Shown here: one piece after another, positions 46,666-58,623 of the stretch | How positions within the stretch are numbered: the stretch's first letter is position 1 | How the letters are laid out: each line of letters opens with the position of its first letter | NCBI GenBank assembly: GCA_032871835.1 | Contig: CM065296.1 | Location: forward strand, 115,020,146-115,084,145 | DNA length: 64,000 nucleotides | DNA from: Dipteronia dyeriana | Taxonomy: Eukaryota > Streptophyta > Magnoliopsida > Sapindales > Sapindaceae | Direction: 5' to 3' | Program-made: the position numbers and the translations under genes | Notes under the pieces: model-generated | The model's input: the letters and a program-made list of their open reading frames with translations, nothing else | What the model was told of the DNA's origin: nothing | The model's database searches: none

Positions 46666-49132
46666 TTAGTTATGTGATCTTCTTGCCTCACCAATTTCAC
46701 TAATATTTCCCATAGCACTTGATGGTCTACTTGACTTCGGGTAGGTGCATGTATGGCTATTGTGACCAATACGATGACAAGTGGTGCAATTCCTTTTAGT
46801 TACTTCCTCTCCAAATGACGGAGTGTGATTCTGTTTAGGTCTTCCAGGACCACGATGACCTACTGGTGGGTGAACAATTTTTTATGCAATATTCTCAGGA
46901 ACCAACCATTCGTTGGGTTGTCCAACGGGGTGTATTTTCCCACTGTATGTTGTAGCCATGAATGCACTAGAGTAATAAGGAGAACAATAATCAACAAATG
47001 AAAATTCTCGTAACCTAATGCAAGTTAATGCATGTGCACATGGAAGTTGGTCGACATCAAATTAATTTACAGGTACAAGTTTTTGTTGTCAAATCCACAT
47101 TTCCATCTAAACCTCCATCTTTAACGTGGAACGTGTAAAATGTGATGGGGTAGATCCGCATATAACGTGCTTCCTCATCCTTGACACCGATGGCTACTTC
47201 TGCGGCTGTTGTCAATTGAGTTGTAAGTTTAAGTGCAGCTGTGTGTCGATCATGGAACCAACTCTGAAGAATCCCTCTGATGTAATCAATCACTCCAGTA
47301 ATAGGCAATTCCTTGCATTTTTTAATTGCATTATTCATTGCCTCTACAATATTGGTTGACATTATGTTGTACCTTTTTCTTGGACTGTATGCTCTTACCC
47401 TTTGCTCAATCTCGACATCCGTGACATACTGAGATGATTCGAGATTTATATGTGCCAACTGTTCCATACGCTGCAGGAATTGACTTTTCCGATACACCAT
47501 GGCTGCCTTTCGAAAGTACTGTTTCAGTGCCTTATTCCTACTATAGTGACCAACCATGTTCCGTTCTAAATGTACCGCATAAGCACCGTTGAATGAATTT
47601 GGGAACACTTTTTCTACACCGGTTATGATACTGCCTTTTCTGTCGATAACGATAACCAAATCATCAACTTCGCCAACAGCTTTATGCAACCTACTTTAAA
47701 ACCATTCCCAAGCCTCATTTGTCTCCGAATCAACAACACCAAAAGCTAGAGAAAATATTTGATCATTACCATCTTTACACACAACAACAAATAGAACCCC
47801 TTTATGAGGACCTTTCAAAAATGTCTCGTCAATAGCAATGACCGGTCTAATTGAAGACAGAAAACCATTTATACAAGCTTTCAAGCAAAAGAACATATAC
47901 ATGAACCTGTTAGACGAATCTGTGCGGAGGTCTGTAACAGTCCCAGGATTTGCTTGCTCCAACATGTATAAGTATGATGGCAAAATACTGTATGACTCAA
48001 CCGGTGTTCCTTGAACCTCTTCTAAGGCAATATGTCTAGCTCGGTACCCTTTGTGGTAGCTACAAGATATGTCAAACCCTCTTTGCATGTCATGTATAAT
48101 TTTCTTGGGCTTGTATAAACGATGATCACGGAATTACTCTTGTATGTGTTCCCCTATAACCCATGAACTTGCTTGCCTCTGATGCGGAAATCGTGCTTCT
48201 GTAGAGCATATGTGTTGATTGTCAAATTTTCTAATCTGGAAATAATCTGAATTCTGAACTTTAGCTGCAAGCAATCGCCAATTGCAATCCTCAACAATGC
48301 ACCTCACTTGATACCGTGTTGTATCATACTTGAACACCCTAATCTGGAACCGGTTGGCAAGTGCATAATTACCTAATTGTGATTTTAGTTGTTTCTTGCT
48401 TCGAAACAATTCACCCACTTTAAGACGCATAGTAACAGGTCTGGGTGCAACTTCACCAGAATTAATAGAATAAAATGTACATAGAGGTGGAACAAGCCTC
48501 TGAACATGGGCAAACTGCTCGTCATACCGATTGGAAACTCGTTCAGGAATGTAATTAAATTGTGTTTTTGTTTCTTCATGCTCAGGAATGTGTTGGTTAC
48601 CCATTGTATCTTCAAAACTAAAATGACGAGAAGCAGATTGTAATCCCTCTCGAATATCATCCAAATGGGCAACCATGTTAGGTACATCCGACATTTCAAA
48701 CTCATCCATAATACTGACCTGTATATTGCTTTTATGTGTATGATGAAATTCATGGTGAGGAGTTATATGGTGTAGGTTGTGAGAGGACTCTGGTTGTTTA
48801 TGTTTCATTTCTGGAGTCTCATGGCCGATTTCCTCAACACTTATGCAAATTAATGGGTCAACATTCTCTCGACGAAGCAACAATGCAACGTCCTCATCAT
48901 CTACAATCTCAATTGGCATGCTAGGACGAAACGTTTGTGGAAGAGTCGTCATACTAACCCGATAATGATCTCTGTCAATTCATGTGACGTTGTATACCTT
49001 ACCTAACAATTGATCATAATTTGAATCCCTTGAAAAATTAAACGTCTTTGCTCTTCGACCTTCATACCAATACTTACCATGATGATTTTTCCATTCTCCA
49101 CCCCAATTCAAAACCAAATGCACATTTTTCAT
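46666..49132 (-). pseudogene. MULE-B MuDR-type transposase, nearly complete
   Basis: From the ATG at 49132 one frame runs through 48952, 48134 and 47696 to 47057, about 700 codons, interrupted only by a TGA near 48981 and TAAs near 48131 and 47692. The MuDR DNA-binding domain is at 48410-48150 (CIVEDCNWRLLA), the DDE core has Asp in AIDETFLKG (near 47830), Asp in VIVIDRKGSI (near 47645) and Glu in STNIVEAMNN (near 47345). The SWIM finger (CTC...PCAH) is crossed by a one-base frameshift near 47057. The tail has an intact zinc knuckle (CTTCHRIGHNSHTC, near 46790-46750) and a further TAA near 46883. The catalytic residues are intact, so decay seems recent. Confidence 0.85.
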
Positions 49133-49254
49133 TGTCAATCCTGAAAAATAATACAACAAATATTTGAAACCACTAAAATAATAATTATTTCAAAGAGCAT
49201 AACTCGAAAAAAAATCCACAACAAAACATAATTTCGGACCCATGGAAAAAGTCA

Positions 49255-49795
49255 TTGAGTCGAGGTGACCCGATATCGGGTCACAATGACCCGATGCCTT
49301 TTTTCCTAGGGTGGTGGTGACCCGATATCGGGTCACTAAGACCCGACATTTTTTTTCAGAAATCAAAATCAAGGAAAATAAATGTCGGGTCATGGTGACC
49401 CGACATTGAGTCACCACGACCTGAGGAAAAAAGGAGTCGGGTCACGATGACCCGATATCGGGTCACCACGACTAGATAAAAATTAGCATCGGGTCAGGGT
49501 GACCCGATATCAGGTCACCCCTACCCGATCGCTTTCGGCAGAAATCAAAATCAAGGAAAATAAATATCGGGTCATGGTGACCCGACATCAGGTGACCACG
49601 ACCAGAGGAAAACAGGCGTCGAGTCACAATGACCCGATATCGGGTCACCACGATCCGATAAAAATTAATCGGGTCAGCTTGACCCGACATTTTTCAAAAT
49701 GGGTGAAACCAATGAAAAAAATTGTCGGGTCATGGTGACCCGATATCGGGTCACCCCGGCTCGATATTGGGTCACCATGACCCGACAAACGTTTT
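49255..49795. repeat. Palindromic GTGACCCGATATCGGGTCAC array in MULE-B right end
   Basis: The perfect 20-bp palindrome (or a one-base variant) recurs about six times (near 49267, 49318, 49447, 49499, 49630 and 49737), separated by shorter units such as tcgggtca-y-rtgacccga. Spacing is irregular, about 50-130 bp. The array sits between the transposase start and the right terminus. Confidence 0.9.
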
Positions 49796-50970
49796 CATTG
49801 GTTTCACCCATTTCGAATTTAAGAAAAAAATTTAAAAACTCTAATGATATGTCAATGCCATTATCAAAATAAGGATTATAAGGTTGGAAAAAATAAATAA
49901 CAATGTAGTACTTACTTTTCAAATAACCTTATATAACATTCCCTAATGTTTTTTAAACCTAAAATATTAAAATGAAGATGTGGTCTAGAGAAAAAATAAT
50001 TGTTAGATGTTTAGTTATTGGTTTTATGAGTTTGTTAGTAAATTTTAGTTGATGGTTGGTAAATTGTTAGTTGAAGTTTGGTAAATCTAATAAATTATGT
50101 AATAAATTGAGTGAAGTTATAAGTGAAGGTATTTAGGGAATTTTAGGATATTTTTATAATTTTTTTAGGTTTTAGTACAGATTTGTTATTCATTCCTATA
50201 AATAGGATCGTTTTGGTAAAATCCATTTTTCTTATGTGATGTTGAATATTAATTTTTATGTTGGTCCCTCGATGCTAAATTCCATGTGTACATATAAATT
50301 AAGGAGGGTATTCATGAATCACCGTATCATAGTCAAGAAAGATTCCCATACGCACATGCAATTAAAGCCATGTATGTTCCACGCTGATATCTACAAATAC
50401 AAAACGAGAGGACGACATGCCCCGAAACACAATTCATTATCCTCCAGGGCCGGAAACAAGACTGGTTAGGGTGGGCTACAGCCCACTCTAGTATTTAAAA
50501 AATAATAATAATAATAATAGTTTTAAATATATCCCATTTAATTTTATATATATCTCGGTCTGATTCTGATTTAATTTATCATTTTTTTTTATCTTAATAA
50601 CACTCCAATGACTTAAAACTCATTATATTTCCTTAACTAGTTGAAAAATCAAATTAATAAATATTATCCCTTTATTGATTCAAAATTCAAATTATAAAAT
50701 TTTAATCCCTTAACAACAAACCGAAAATAATAAATTTACCATATATATTAATTTCAAGTCTCTAAGAATTTCAATTTTATTTGTTTTTATAATTTTTAGA
50801 ATTATAAGAAAATGGTTAGTTTTATTTTTATTTTAACCTCTAAGTTTTAAAAGTTAAAATTTAAATAGGATATTATTGTATTTATATTATATATTTTAAT
50901 GGTATAACTCATATACATTTATTTATTTTAACCGATAAATATTCTCTCACTATTAAGATTCGATTTTTTA

Positions 50971-50980
50971 TCTATAAAAA
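50971..50980 (+). promoter_or_regulatory. TATA box of the CXE pseudogene
   Basis: tctataaaaa lies 106 bp upstream of the ATG at 51086, a normal spacing for a plant promoter with a 70-80 nt leader. Transcription would start after the ATG at 50981, which argues for 51086 as the start. Confidence 0.55.
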
Positions 50981-51085
50981 ATGGTCCCTAGTACGTCTAC
51001 CAAAACAATTTCTGGTTCGCCCTGTCATCCTCTATTCCTCTCCAACAAATCTCAAACTTCATATTTTTTTTCTTCTGATCTAATA

Positions 51086-52085
51086 ATGGAGTCTACCAAA
51101 CCAGAAATTGACTACGAATTCCTCCCGATGCTCCGTGTCTACAAAGATGGCAGTGTCGAAAGACTTATGGACACCGACTTTGTCCCTGCAGTATCCAACG
51201 ACCCCATCACCGGAGTTTCATCAAAAGACATAACCATCGTTCCAGAACCCAACAGCAACAACATCAATATCTGTGCTCGTCTTTACCTTCCAAAACTCAC
51301 CGCCACCACCACAACCCAAAAGTTCCCTCTCTTGGTCTATTTTCACGGTGGGGGCTTCTGCATCTCTTCACCGTTCAATTCCAAGTACCACAACTATGTT
51401 AACGCCCTTGTCGCCGAAGCTAATGTCGTTGCTGTCTCAGTGAACTACAGGAAAGCTCCTGAGCATCCAATACCTGCAGCATATGAAGATTCTTGGGCTG
51501 CGCTTAAATGGGTTGCTTCTCATTCTAGCAATAATGGCGGCGGTGGTGGACCTGAGTCTTGGTTGAATCACCATGCAGATTTTGAGAGAGTGTTTTTAGC
51601 AGGAGACGGTGCTGGTGGAAACATTGCTCATAACATAGCAATGGTAGCTGGAAGTGGAGACTAATGTGGAGATTTTAGGACTTGCATTGGTTCACCCGTA
51701 TTTTTGGGGGTCGGATCCAATCGGGTCGGAGGCCTTGCATCCGGGTAGTACCGCAACAGGTCGTTTATGGCCGTCGATTTGTCCGTCGAATCCGGATAAC
51801 GATGACCCACGGGTGAACCCGGTGGTGGCGGGTGGGCCAAGCTTGGTTGGACTCGGGTGTAAGAGGTCTTTGGTATGTGTGGCTGAGAATGATGTGTTGA
51901 AAGATAGAGGTTGGGTTTACTACAATGCATTCAGTAGGTGTGGATGGATGGGTGTGGTGGAGATCTTTGAGACCGATGGCGAAAATCATGTGTTCCACTT
52001 GTATGATTTACAGTCTGAGAAAGCTAGGGATTTGATCGGACGGTTGGCAGCTTTCTTCAATAGGGACATGCCTCCCATACCCTGA
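51086..52085 (+). pseudogene. CXE-type carboxylesterase pseudogene
   Basis: An alpha/beta-hydrolase of the plant CXE (GID1-related) family, which normally hydrolyses small ester substrates in the cytosol. The chosen start MESTKPEIDYEFLP matches family N-termini. The oxyanion-hole motif HGGGF is at residue 87. The nucleophile elbow reads GDGAGG, with Gly for the catalytic Ser at residue 175. The frame breaks after 51662, where 14 bp present in the 40.6-kb fragment are missing, and resumes in another frame (51669-52085) with HPYFWGSDPIGS, Asp in ENDVLKDRG and His in GENHVFHLYD. Both the missing Ser and the frameshift predict no esterase activity. The second half, about 139 codons, is otherwise clean, so the lesions are recent. 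Confidence 0.88.
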
Positions 52086-52099
52086 TCCTCAACTGAGAT

Positions 52100-53480
52100 A
52101 CAATATAATTACAGGTTCATTTTTTGATCGGTACAGTTTTTTTTTCCCCCGAAAATATTATATTGTATCTTGCAGTATTTACAATAATTATTATATATGA
52201 AAATCTAATTATTGTGAATATTCAATCAGATTGTGAGTGGCATACGGTATTATATTAAATTATCTTTTTTCTTTTTTGTTTGCTTTTGTTTTTTTATTTG
52301 GTTCGTGCCTATGTATAAATATTGTAGAAAAATCAATAAATTTTTTTTATCTGATACATCATTGATGACGTTTTGATACATTATTGATGATGTTTTGATA
52401 CAATATAATATATAATAACATATGTATTATTTCATCAAATTAGTTGAAATTGATTTTCAAACCATTCGAGTACTATGTAGTTTGACACACACACACACAC
52501 ATATATATACTGAGCTTTCCTATTGATTATAAGTTTTATATCTTGTTTGAGTTTTTTCAGCTCAGACAAATTATTTAGTTTGGGTTTTTCAACTCGAGCA
52601 TGTGTTAATTAACAAATTTATAGGGCTCATAATTATATATAAAAAATATCCAAAAAGTTCTTAAATAAAGTCTAGATAATCATAATAGTTTTTAAATAAA
52701 GTCTAGATAATCATAATAGTCTTTAAATAAAGTCGTAATAGTCGTAATAGTCTTTAAATAAAGTCAATAGACTCTTTTTAAAAAAATTCAAGAATCCTGG
52801 AAGTCTAGTCTAAATAATCATAATAGTCTTTCAAATCCTACAAATCCATACAATCCTACCACTCCAAAAGTGCCTATTAAAATCCCAATCCAATACACCC
52901 TCGGAAAGTGGCAAACCAATTTTGGGATCTAGATATTTATAATTATCATTAAAAAGTCTAGACAATATTGTCATGAAATCCTACAAATCTTGATCTCAAT
53001 CCAATACCATCAAATAATTTGATGCATCTTAAAAGTCTGTATCCAATACAACTAGATATTTTGAACTTTTTAAAAAAATCTGAAAAGTTTGGATCCAATA
53101 CCATTAGATATTTTGGACTTTTTAAAAAACTCTTAAAAGTCTGGATCCAATACCACATGATAATATGGAATTTTTCAAAAAAATCTTAAAAGTTCTAATC
53201 GAATACCAACAGACTTTTATAACTTATTAAAAAATCTCAATCCAATACCACTAGACTTTTACTTTCTAAAATTGTCTATTAAAATCTCAATCAAATACAC
53301 CCTCCTTAGCTAGATTGAGGGGTCAGGCCATGACCCTAGCCGATGAAAATAACTTGATTATAGTCATCAACTCTTAAAAAAACATAAAGTAGAAAGGTAG
53401 CCGGCTCAATTGATGCTGAGCTCTGAAACACGTCAGTGCATCACATTCACAGACTCATTAATCAGAAAAAAAGTAAGAGC
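52100..53480. repeat. AT-rich intergenic with short tandem repeats
   Basis: 52655-52770 has about 3 copies of a 33-35 bp unit (taaataaagtctagataatcataatagt). 52850-53300 carries looser repeats of aatccaataccactagatattttggacttttta type. A CA microsatellite lies near 52484-52500. No gene seen. Confidence 0.65.
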
Positions 53481-53484
53481 AGCA

Positions 53485-53933
53485 TGTCACGGCCCGCCCA
53501 ATTTTAATCCAAGGAGCCCAAACAAAGCCCAAAGTTAGGCACAAACCCTTGGAAGATTCTAGAGTCTTCTCCACTCATCTAGCAAAGCCATCCTTGGAAG
53601 ACTCTAGTAACATTCTAGAACTCTCTTGTAAATATCTAGGGTTGTGAATACTTGTAGAGAAACCTAGATACATGTAGAACATTCATTGAGGAGGTGAACC
53701 ACTATAAATAGGTAGCCCCTCTCATTTGTAAGCATCTAAGCCAAGAATACTCAAAACATTGTAAAGCTTTCTCATAGCAATACACTTTGCCTTATTTTCC
53801 TACAAAGCTCTTCTAGTCCTTCTCTATTCTCTCTAGCCTTTGAGAGTGATCAGGCAAGGCTTACTTAGCAATCTCGTCCAGAAATTGTCTAAGTGCCGCA
53901 CGGGTTAGCTGCGCAAACTTTAACCCCATGACA
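53485..53933 (+). repeat. Chromovirus 2, 5' LTR
   Basis: 449 bp with TG...CA ends and an internal inverted terminus TGTCACGG / ...ATGACA. A TATA box (actataaatagg) lies near 53702, so U3 ends just after it. Confidence 0.95.
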
Positions 53934-53935
53934 GT

Positions 53936-53947
53936 TGGTATCAGAGC
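53936..53947 (+). other. Chromovirus 2 primer-binding site (tRNA-iMet)
   Basis: TGGTATCAGAGC begins two bases after the LTR, an exact match to the initiator-tRNA-Met 3' end complement. Confidence 0.95.
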
Positions 53948-53980
53948 CTGGTTAAGCAACCACAGCTAGTTCGCGAAGCA

Positions 53981-56900
53981 ATGGCATCCGACAGCGAAGT
54001 TGCTGCTATAGTGGAGGAGCAAGGGCATGGACGTGATGAGCAACGTTCCCACGCCAAGCGGATTAAGTCCAAGGGTCCATCCATGGATGCCTTGGAAAAT
54101 CGAATTGTTGGCTTGGAGGAAGCTGTATCAGGGATGGAGTCTACCTTGAGCGACGTTGCTGACCGTCTTGATTGTGTGGAGACGGACTATGGTGAAATCA
54201 CTCAAGCAACCAAGTCTACCATCCACGAGTTCCAAAAGAGCCTCAAAGAGGACCTCACACTTGAATTCCGCAACATCCGCAGCTTTGTAGAACAAGAGTT
54301 GCGGGCTATACGCTCGGAAGTGTCCGATGTTTGCACTGAATGGGCTACACACAAAACCAGCCCAACCGTTGGCTTTACTGCCACCTCTAGCACAAGCACA
54401 TTGAGTGCCATTCAAGTGCCTAAGCCAGCAACATACCATGGTACTCGCAATGCCACAGAGGTCGAAAACTTCCTTGTTGGTCTTGAACAATATTTTGAGG
54501 CCAAGGGTGCTTGTGACGATGCTACCAAGATCGCAAACGCACCCACATTTCTTCGGGATGCCGCTCAGCTATGGTGGAGACGTAAGCATGGCGACATAGG
54601 CAAAGGCATCAACCCCATCAATACATGGGAGGAGTCCAAGAAGGAACTCAAAAGATAATTCTGTCCCACAAATACGGAGAAAGAGGCCCGAGGCCGTCTT
54701 CGTCGATTGAAGCAAACGGGTAGCATTAGGGACTACGTCAAGGAGTTCACTACCCTTTCTCTTGAAATCGAAGACATGTCCGAGAAAGATTCGCTCTTCT
54801 ACTTCATGGATGGTCTGAAGGATTGGGCAAGGGTGGATCTAGAAATAAGAAATGTGCAAGACCTAAACACCGTTATTGCCGAAGCAGAAGCACTCACCGA
54901 TTACTCCACCCAATCGAAGGAAAAGAAGGCCACCTAAGGCAAAAGTGGGGGAGACAGATCCGGGCAGAAGAACCAAGGCCACAAGGATGAGGGACAACGA
55001 AAGTCTTTCAACTCGGACAGACGTAAGCCTAACGGAGGTAAGTCCGAAGCCCCTAGGCCTAAGTCTTCTTGTTTCATTTATGACGGACCGTATTGGGTGA
55101 AAGATTGCCCCAAGCGGAAAACCCTTAATGCCATAATGTCTCAACATGAAGAAAGCCAAGAAGGAGGACACGAGACAGGCATGGGGTCACTCAGGCAGCT
55201 TGGTGCACTCAGGAGCAACAGTGCCCCGTCAACTTCCACCAAGAAAGGGCTTATGTTCGTAAATGCCTCAATCAATGGCAAAGCTGTCCGTGCAATGCTA
55301 GATACGGGGGCAACTCATAACTTTGTCTCCATAGACGAGGCCAAGAAGCTAAGCCTCAATATCACCAGTGGAGGAGGCATGATCAAGGCTGTCAACTCAC
55401 CGGCAAAGCCAATCGCAGGCATTGCCAAGGCTATTCCAGTTGGCCTTGGAACCTGGAGTGGAAAACTTGATTTCTCTGTCGTACCCATGGACGACTTCCA
55501 AGTGGTGTTAGGCATGGAGTTCTTCGATCAGGTGCATGCCTTCCCCTTCCCAGTCGGGAACTCCCTTAGCATCCTTGATGGGAGCAAGACTTGCATGGTC
55601 CCAGCGGAACGCACAACCAAGGCAGAGTCCAAAGTGTTGTCCGCCCTGCAGTTCAAGAGGGGATTGAAGAAGGATCCTAGCTTCCTAGCCACCCTCCGGG
55701 AGCTCAACGATGGAGAAGATCAAATCACTTCCCCAGATCCAATGCCGACCAAGGTCCGAGACATTCTTAGAGAATACAAGGACGTCATGCCAAAAGAGCT
55801 TCTGAAAAAGCTCCCACATAGGCGAGAGGTGGATCATCAGATTGAGTTGGAGCCCGGTGCCAAGCCTCCCGCCATGGCGCCTTATCGCATGGTACCACCA
55901 GAATTGGAGGAGCTTCGTAAGCAACTCCAAGACTTGCTGGACTCGGGCTACATTCGGCCCTCCAAGGCCCCATATGGTGCTCTGGTTCTATTTCAGAAAA
56001 AGAAAGATAGGACACTTCGTATGTGCATCGACTATCGAGCCTTGAACAAGATCACCATCAAGAACAAATACCCGATACCTTTGATAGCTGATCTCTTTGA
56101 CCAGCTAGGCAAGGCGTGCTACTTCTCTAAGCTGGATCTTCGATCAGGATACTATCAGGTGCGCATCGCGGTCGGAGATGAGCCCAAGACGGCATGTGTG
56201 ACAAGATATGGTGCTTTCGAATTCCTAGTCATGCCATTTGGCCTCACCAACACACCAGCCACGTTCTGCACTCTTATGAACAAACTCTTCCATCCTTTCC
56301 TAGATCGGTTCGTGGTAGTGTACTTGGACGACATTGTGGTGTATAGTCAGACACTCGAGGAGCATGTCCAACACCTCAAGCAAGTCTTCCAAGTACTTCG
56401 GGAGAACAAGCTCTACGTCAAGTTGGAGAAATTCTCATTTGGTCAACGAGAGGTGTAGTTCCTTGGCCACCGGATACGGGATGGGAAGCTTATGATGGAT
56501 GGTGCCAAGGTGAAGGCAGTGCAAGAGTAGAAACCACCCACCAAAGTACCGGGGTTGAGATCGTTCCTGGGGCTAGTCAATTATTATCGGCGGTTCATTC
56601 AAGGCTATTCAGCCAAAGCCGCCCCATTAACGGACATGCTCAAGAAGGATAGGGCATGGCAATGGTCTGACAAGTGCCAACTTGCGTTCGAAGAGTTGAA
56701 GAAGGCCATCTCAGAAGAACCGGTACTTATCCTCCCTGACCACACCAAGGCATTTGAGGTGCACACAGATGCCTCAGACTTTGCTATTAGAGGTGTCCTT
56801 ATGCAGGAAGGCCGCCCAATTGCCTTCGAAAGCCATAAGTTAAGCGACACGGAGCGGCAATACACTGTCCAAGAAAAGAAGATGACTGCCATCATCCACT

Positions 56901-58612
56901 GCCTCAGAGTTGGGCGACACTACTTGCTTGGAGCCACCTTCGTCATAATGACTGACAATGTTGCAACAAGTTACTTTCAGACACAAAAGAAGCTTAGCCC
57001 CAAGCAAGCACGATGGCAAGATTTCCTAACAGAGTTCGACTATCGACTTGAGTACAAGCCAGACAAGGCCAATGTTGTGGCTGATGCACACAGTCGGAAA
57101 GCAGAGCTTGCAACATTAAGTACAAGTCAACCGCGAAGCACTCTGATCACCCGCATCAAAGAAGGTCTACAACAAGATCCTCTAGCCAGGAACCTGATTA
57201 AGCTAGCCAACGAAGGGAAGATAAGGCGATTTTGGCTAGACGACGGAGTCCTCCTCACTACCGGAGATCGAGTATATGTGCCTAAGTGGGGTAACTTACG
57301 GAAGGAAATCATTAAGGAGTGCCATGATTCCAAGTGGGCTGGTCACCCAGGAATGACACGCACCTCGGCACTCCTCCAAAACTCATACTATTGGCCTCAG
57401 ATGCGGGATGATGTCGACGCTTATGTGCGGACCTGCCTGGTTTGCCAACAAGACAAAGTTGAACAACAACGTCCAGCAGGGTTACTTGAACCCCTACCTA
57501 TAGCTGGTAGACCATGGGAGAGCGTCTCTATGGACTTTATTTCCGCACTCCCGAAATCCGAAGGGTATGGGAGTATCATGGTGGTAATCGATCGGTTCAG
57601 TAAGTATGCCAGCTTCATACCTGCCCCTAGGGATTGTACAGCCGAGGAAGTTGCCCGTCTCTTCCTCAAACATGTTGTGAAGCTATGGGGAGTTCCACAG
57701 AGTATAGTTAGTGATCGTGACCCACGATTCACCGGGAGGTTCTGGACGGAGCTCTACAAGATGTTGGGGACAGATCTAAACTTCTCAACTAGCTTCCATC
57801 CCCAAAGTGATGGGCAAACTGAGCGCTTCAATGGGCTATTGGAGCTATACTTGAGGCACTACGTAAGCGCTCATCAACAAGATTGGGCAAAGTTGCTTGA
57901 TGTTGCCCAGTTCTCTTTCAACCATCAAATGAGTGAGGCTAGCGGCAAGAGCCCATTCGAGATAGTCATGGGGCAACAACCAATGACCCCCCAAGCCATT
58001 GCCTCAACCTATGAAGGAAAGAGCCCCGCGGCTCACAAGCTCGCTAGAGAGTGGCACGAAGAAGCCGATATCACACGAGCATGCTTAGACAAAGCCGCCC
58101 GGAAAATGAAGAAATGGGCGGATACAAGGAGGCGACACTTGGAGTTTAATGAAGGGGACTTGGTGCTTATCAAACTGCTACCCCAACAGTTCAAGGCACT
58201 ACGCCGAGTGCACAAGGGGTTGGTGAGAAAATATGAGGGCCCATTTCCTGTCATCAAACGAGTAGGCAAGGTCTCCTACCAAGTCCAACTCCCACCAAGA
58301 CTCAAAATCCATCCGGTGTTCCATGTAAGTTTCCTTAAGCCATACCATGCAGATATGGAAGACCCAAGCAGAGGAGAGTCTAAACGGGCGCCAACTGCCG
58401 TAGTCACCGCATTCGACAAAGACGTGGAGTGCATACTGGCGGACCGGGTGATTCAGAGAAGAGGCGTTCCAAATTACACAGAGTACTTGGTGAAATGGAA
58501 GAACCTCCCCGATAGCGAAGCGAGTTGGGAACGAGGGGATACACTTTGGCAATTCGCCGAGCAAATCCAACGATACAAGGATGAATGTGCGACGGGGACG
58601 TCGCGAGCTTAA
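53981..58612 (+). pseudogene. Chromovirus 2 gag-pol polyprotein with four nonsense codons
   Basis: A single frame of about 1,543 codons. Gag has a coiled-coil-like N-terminus (about residues 30-120) and a capsid region; the zinc knuckle near 55065-55104 reads [13 protein letters not shown], with Tyr replacing the second Cys and the His. The protease has [10 protein letters not shown] (near 55300). Reverse transcriptase spans about 55840-56440, with [10 protein letters not shown]. RNase H has [13 protein letters not shown] and DNVAT. Integrase has the H-H-C-C finger (57310-57460), then [16 protein letters not shown] and DGQTERFN supplying the DDE residues. The C-terminal chromodomain is at about 58425-58580 ([16 protein letters not shown]). 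Stops: TAA 54656, TAA 54935, TAG 56456, TAG 56528. All are explained by C-to-T or G-to-A changes of Gln or Trp codons. Confidence 0.93.
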
Positions 58613-58623
58613 ATGGGGGAGGA
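58611..58623 (+). other. Chromovirus 2 polypurine tract
   Basis: aaatgggggagga directly precedes the 3' LTR and overlaps the end of the polyprotein region. Confidence 0.85.

Larger units (their letters stand above)
41600..50235. mobile_element. MULE-B: second MULE with transposase and DUF1985/Ulp1 gene
   Basis: The layout matches MULE-A: transposase on minus (46666-49132) and DUF1985/Ulp1 on plus (43283-46334), tail to tail. The outer ends are imperfect inverted repeats: left 41600-41695 (aaatctgccctaaaacctat, then aaaaataccctaaaat) against the complement of 50130-50235 (aaatctgtactaaaaccta, then aaaaatatcctaaaat). Tandem arrays lie just inside both ends (69-bp repeats at left, palindromic GACCCGATATCGGGTC arrays at right). 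No clear 9-bp target duplication. It separates the CXE fragment from the CXE pseudogene. Confidence 0.7.

Noticed and set aside
50981..51085. Upstream ATG of the CXE pseudogene adding 35 residues
   Set aside because: It directly abuts the TATA box (tctataaaaaATG), so it would not be in the mRNA; the ATG at 51086 fits the family.
51661..51998. Minus-strand ORFs of 77-89 codons opposite the CXE pseudogene
   Set aside because: Antisense shadows of a GC-richer coding region; no independent promoter or domain.
56605..58570. Minus-strand ORFs opposite the chromovirus 2 pol region
   Set aside because: Shadows of the gag-pol frame.
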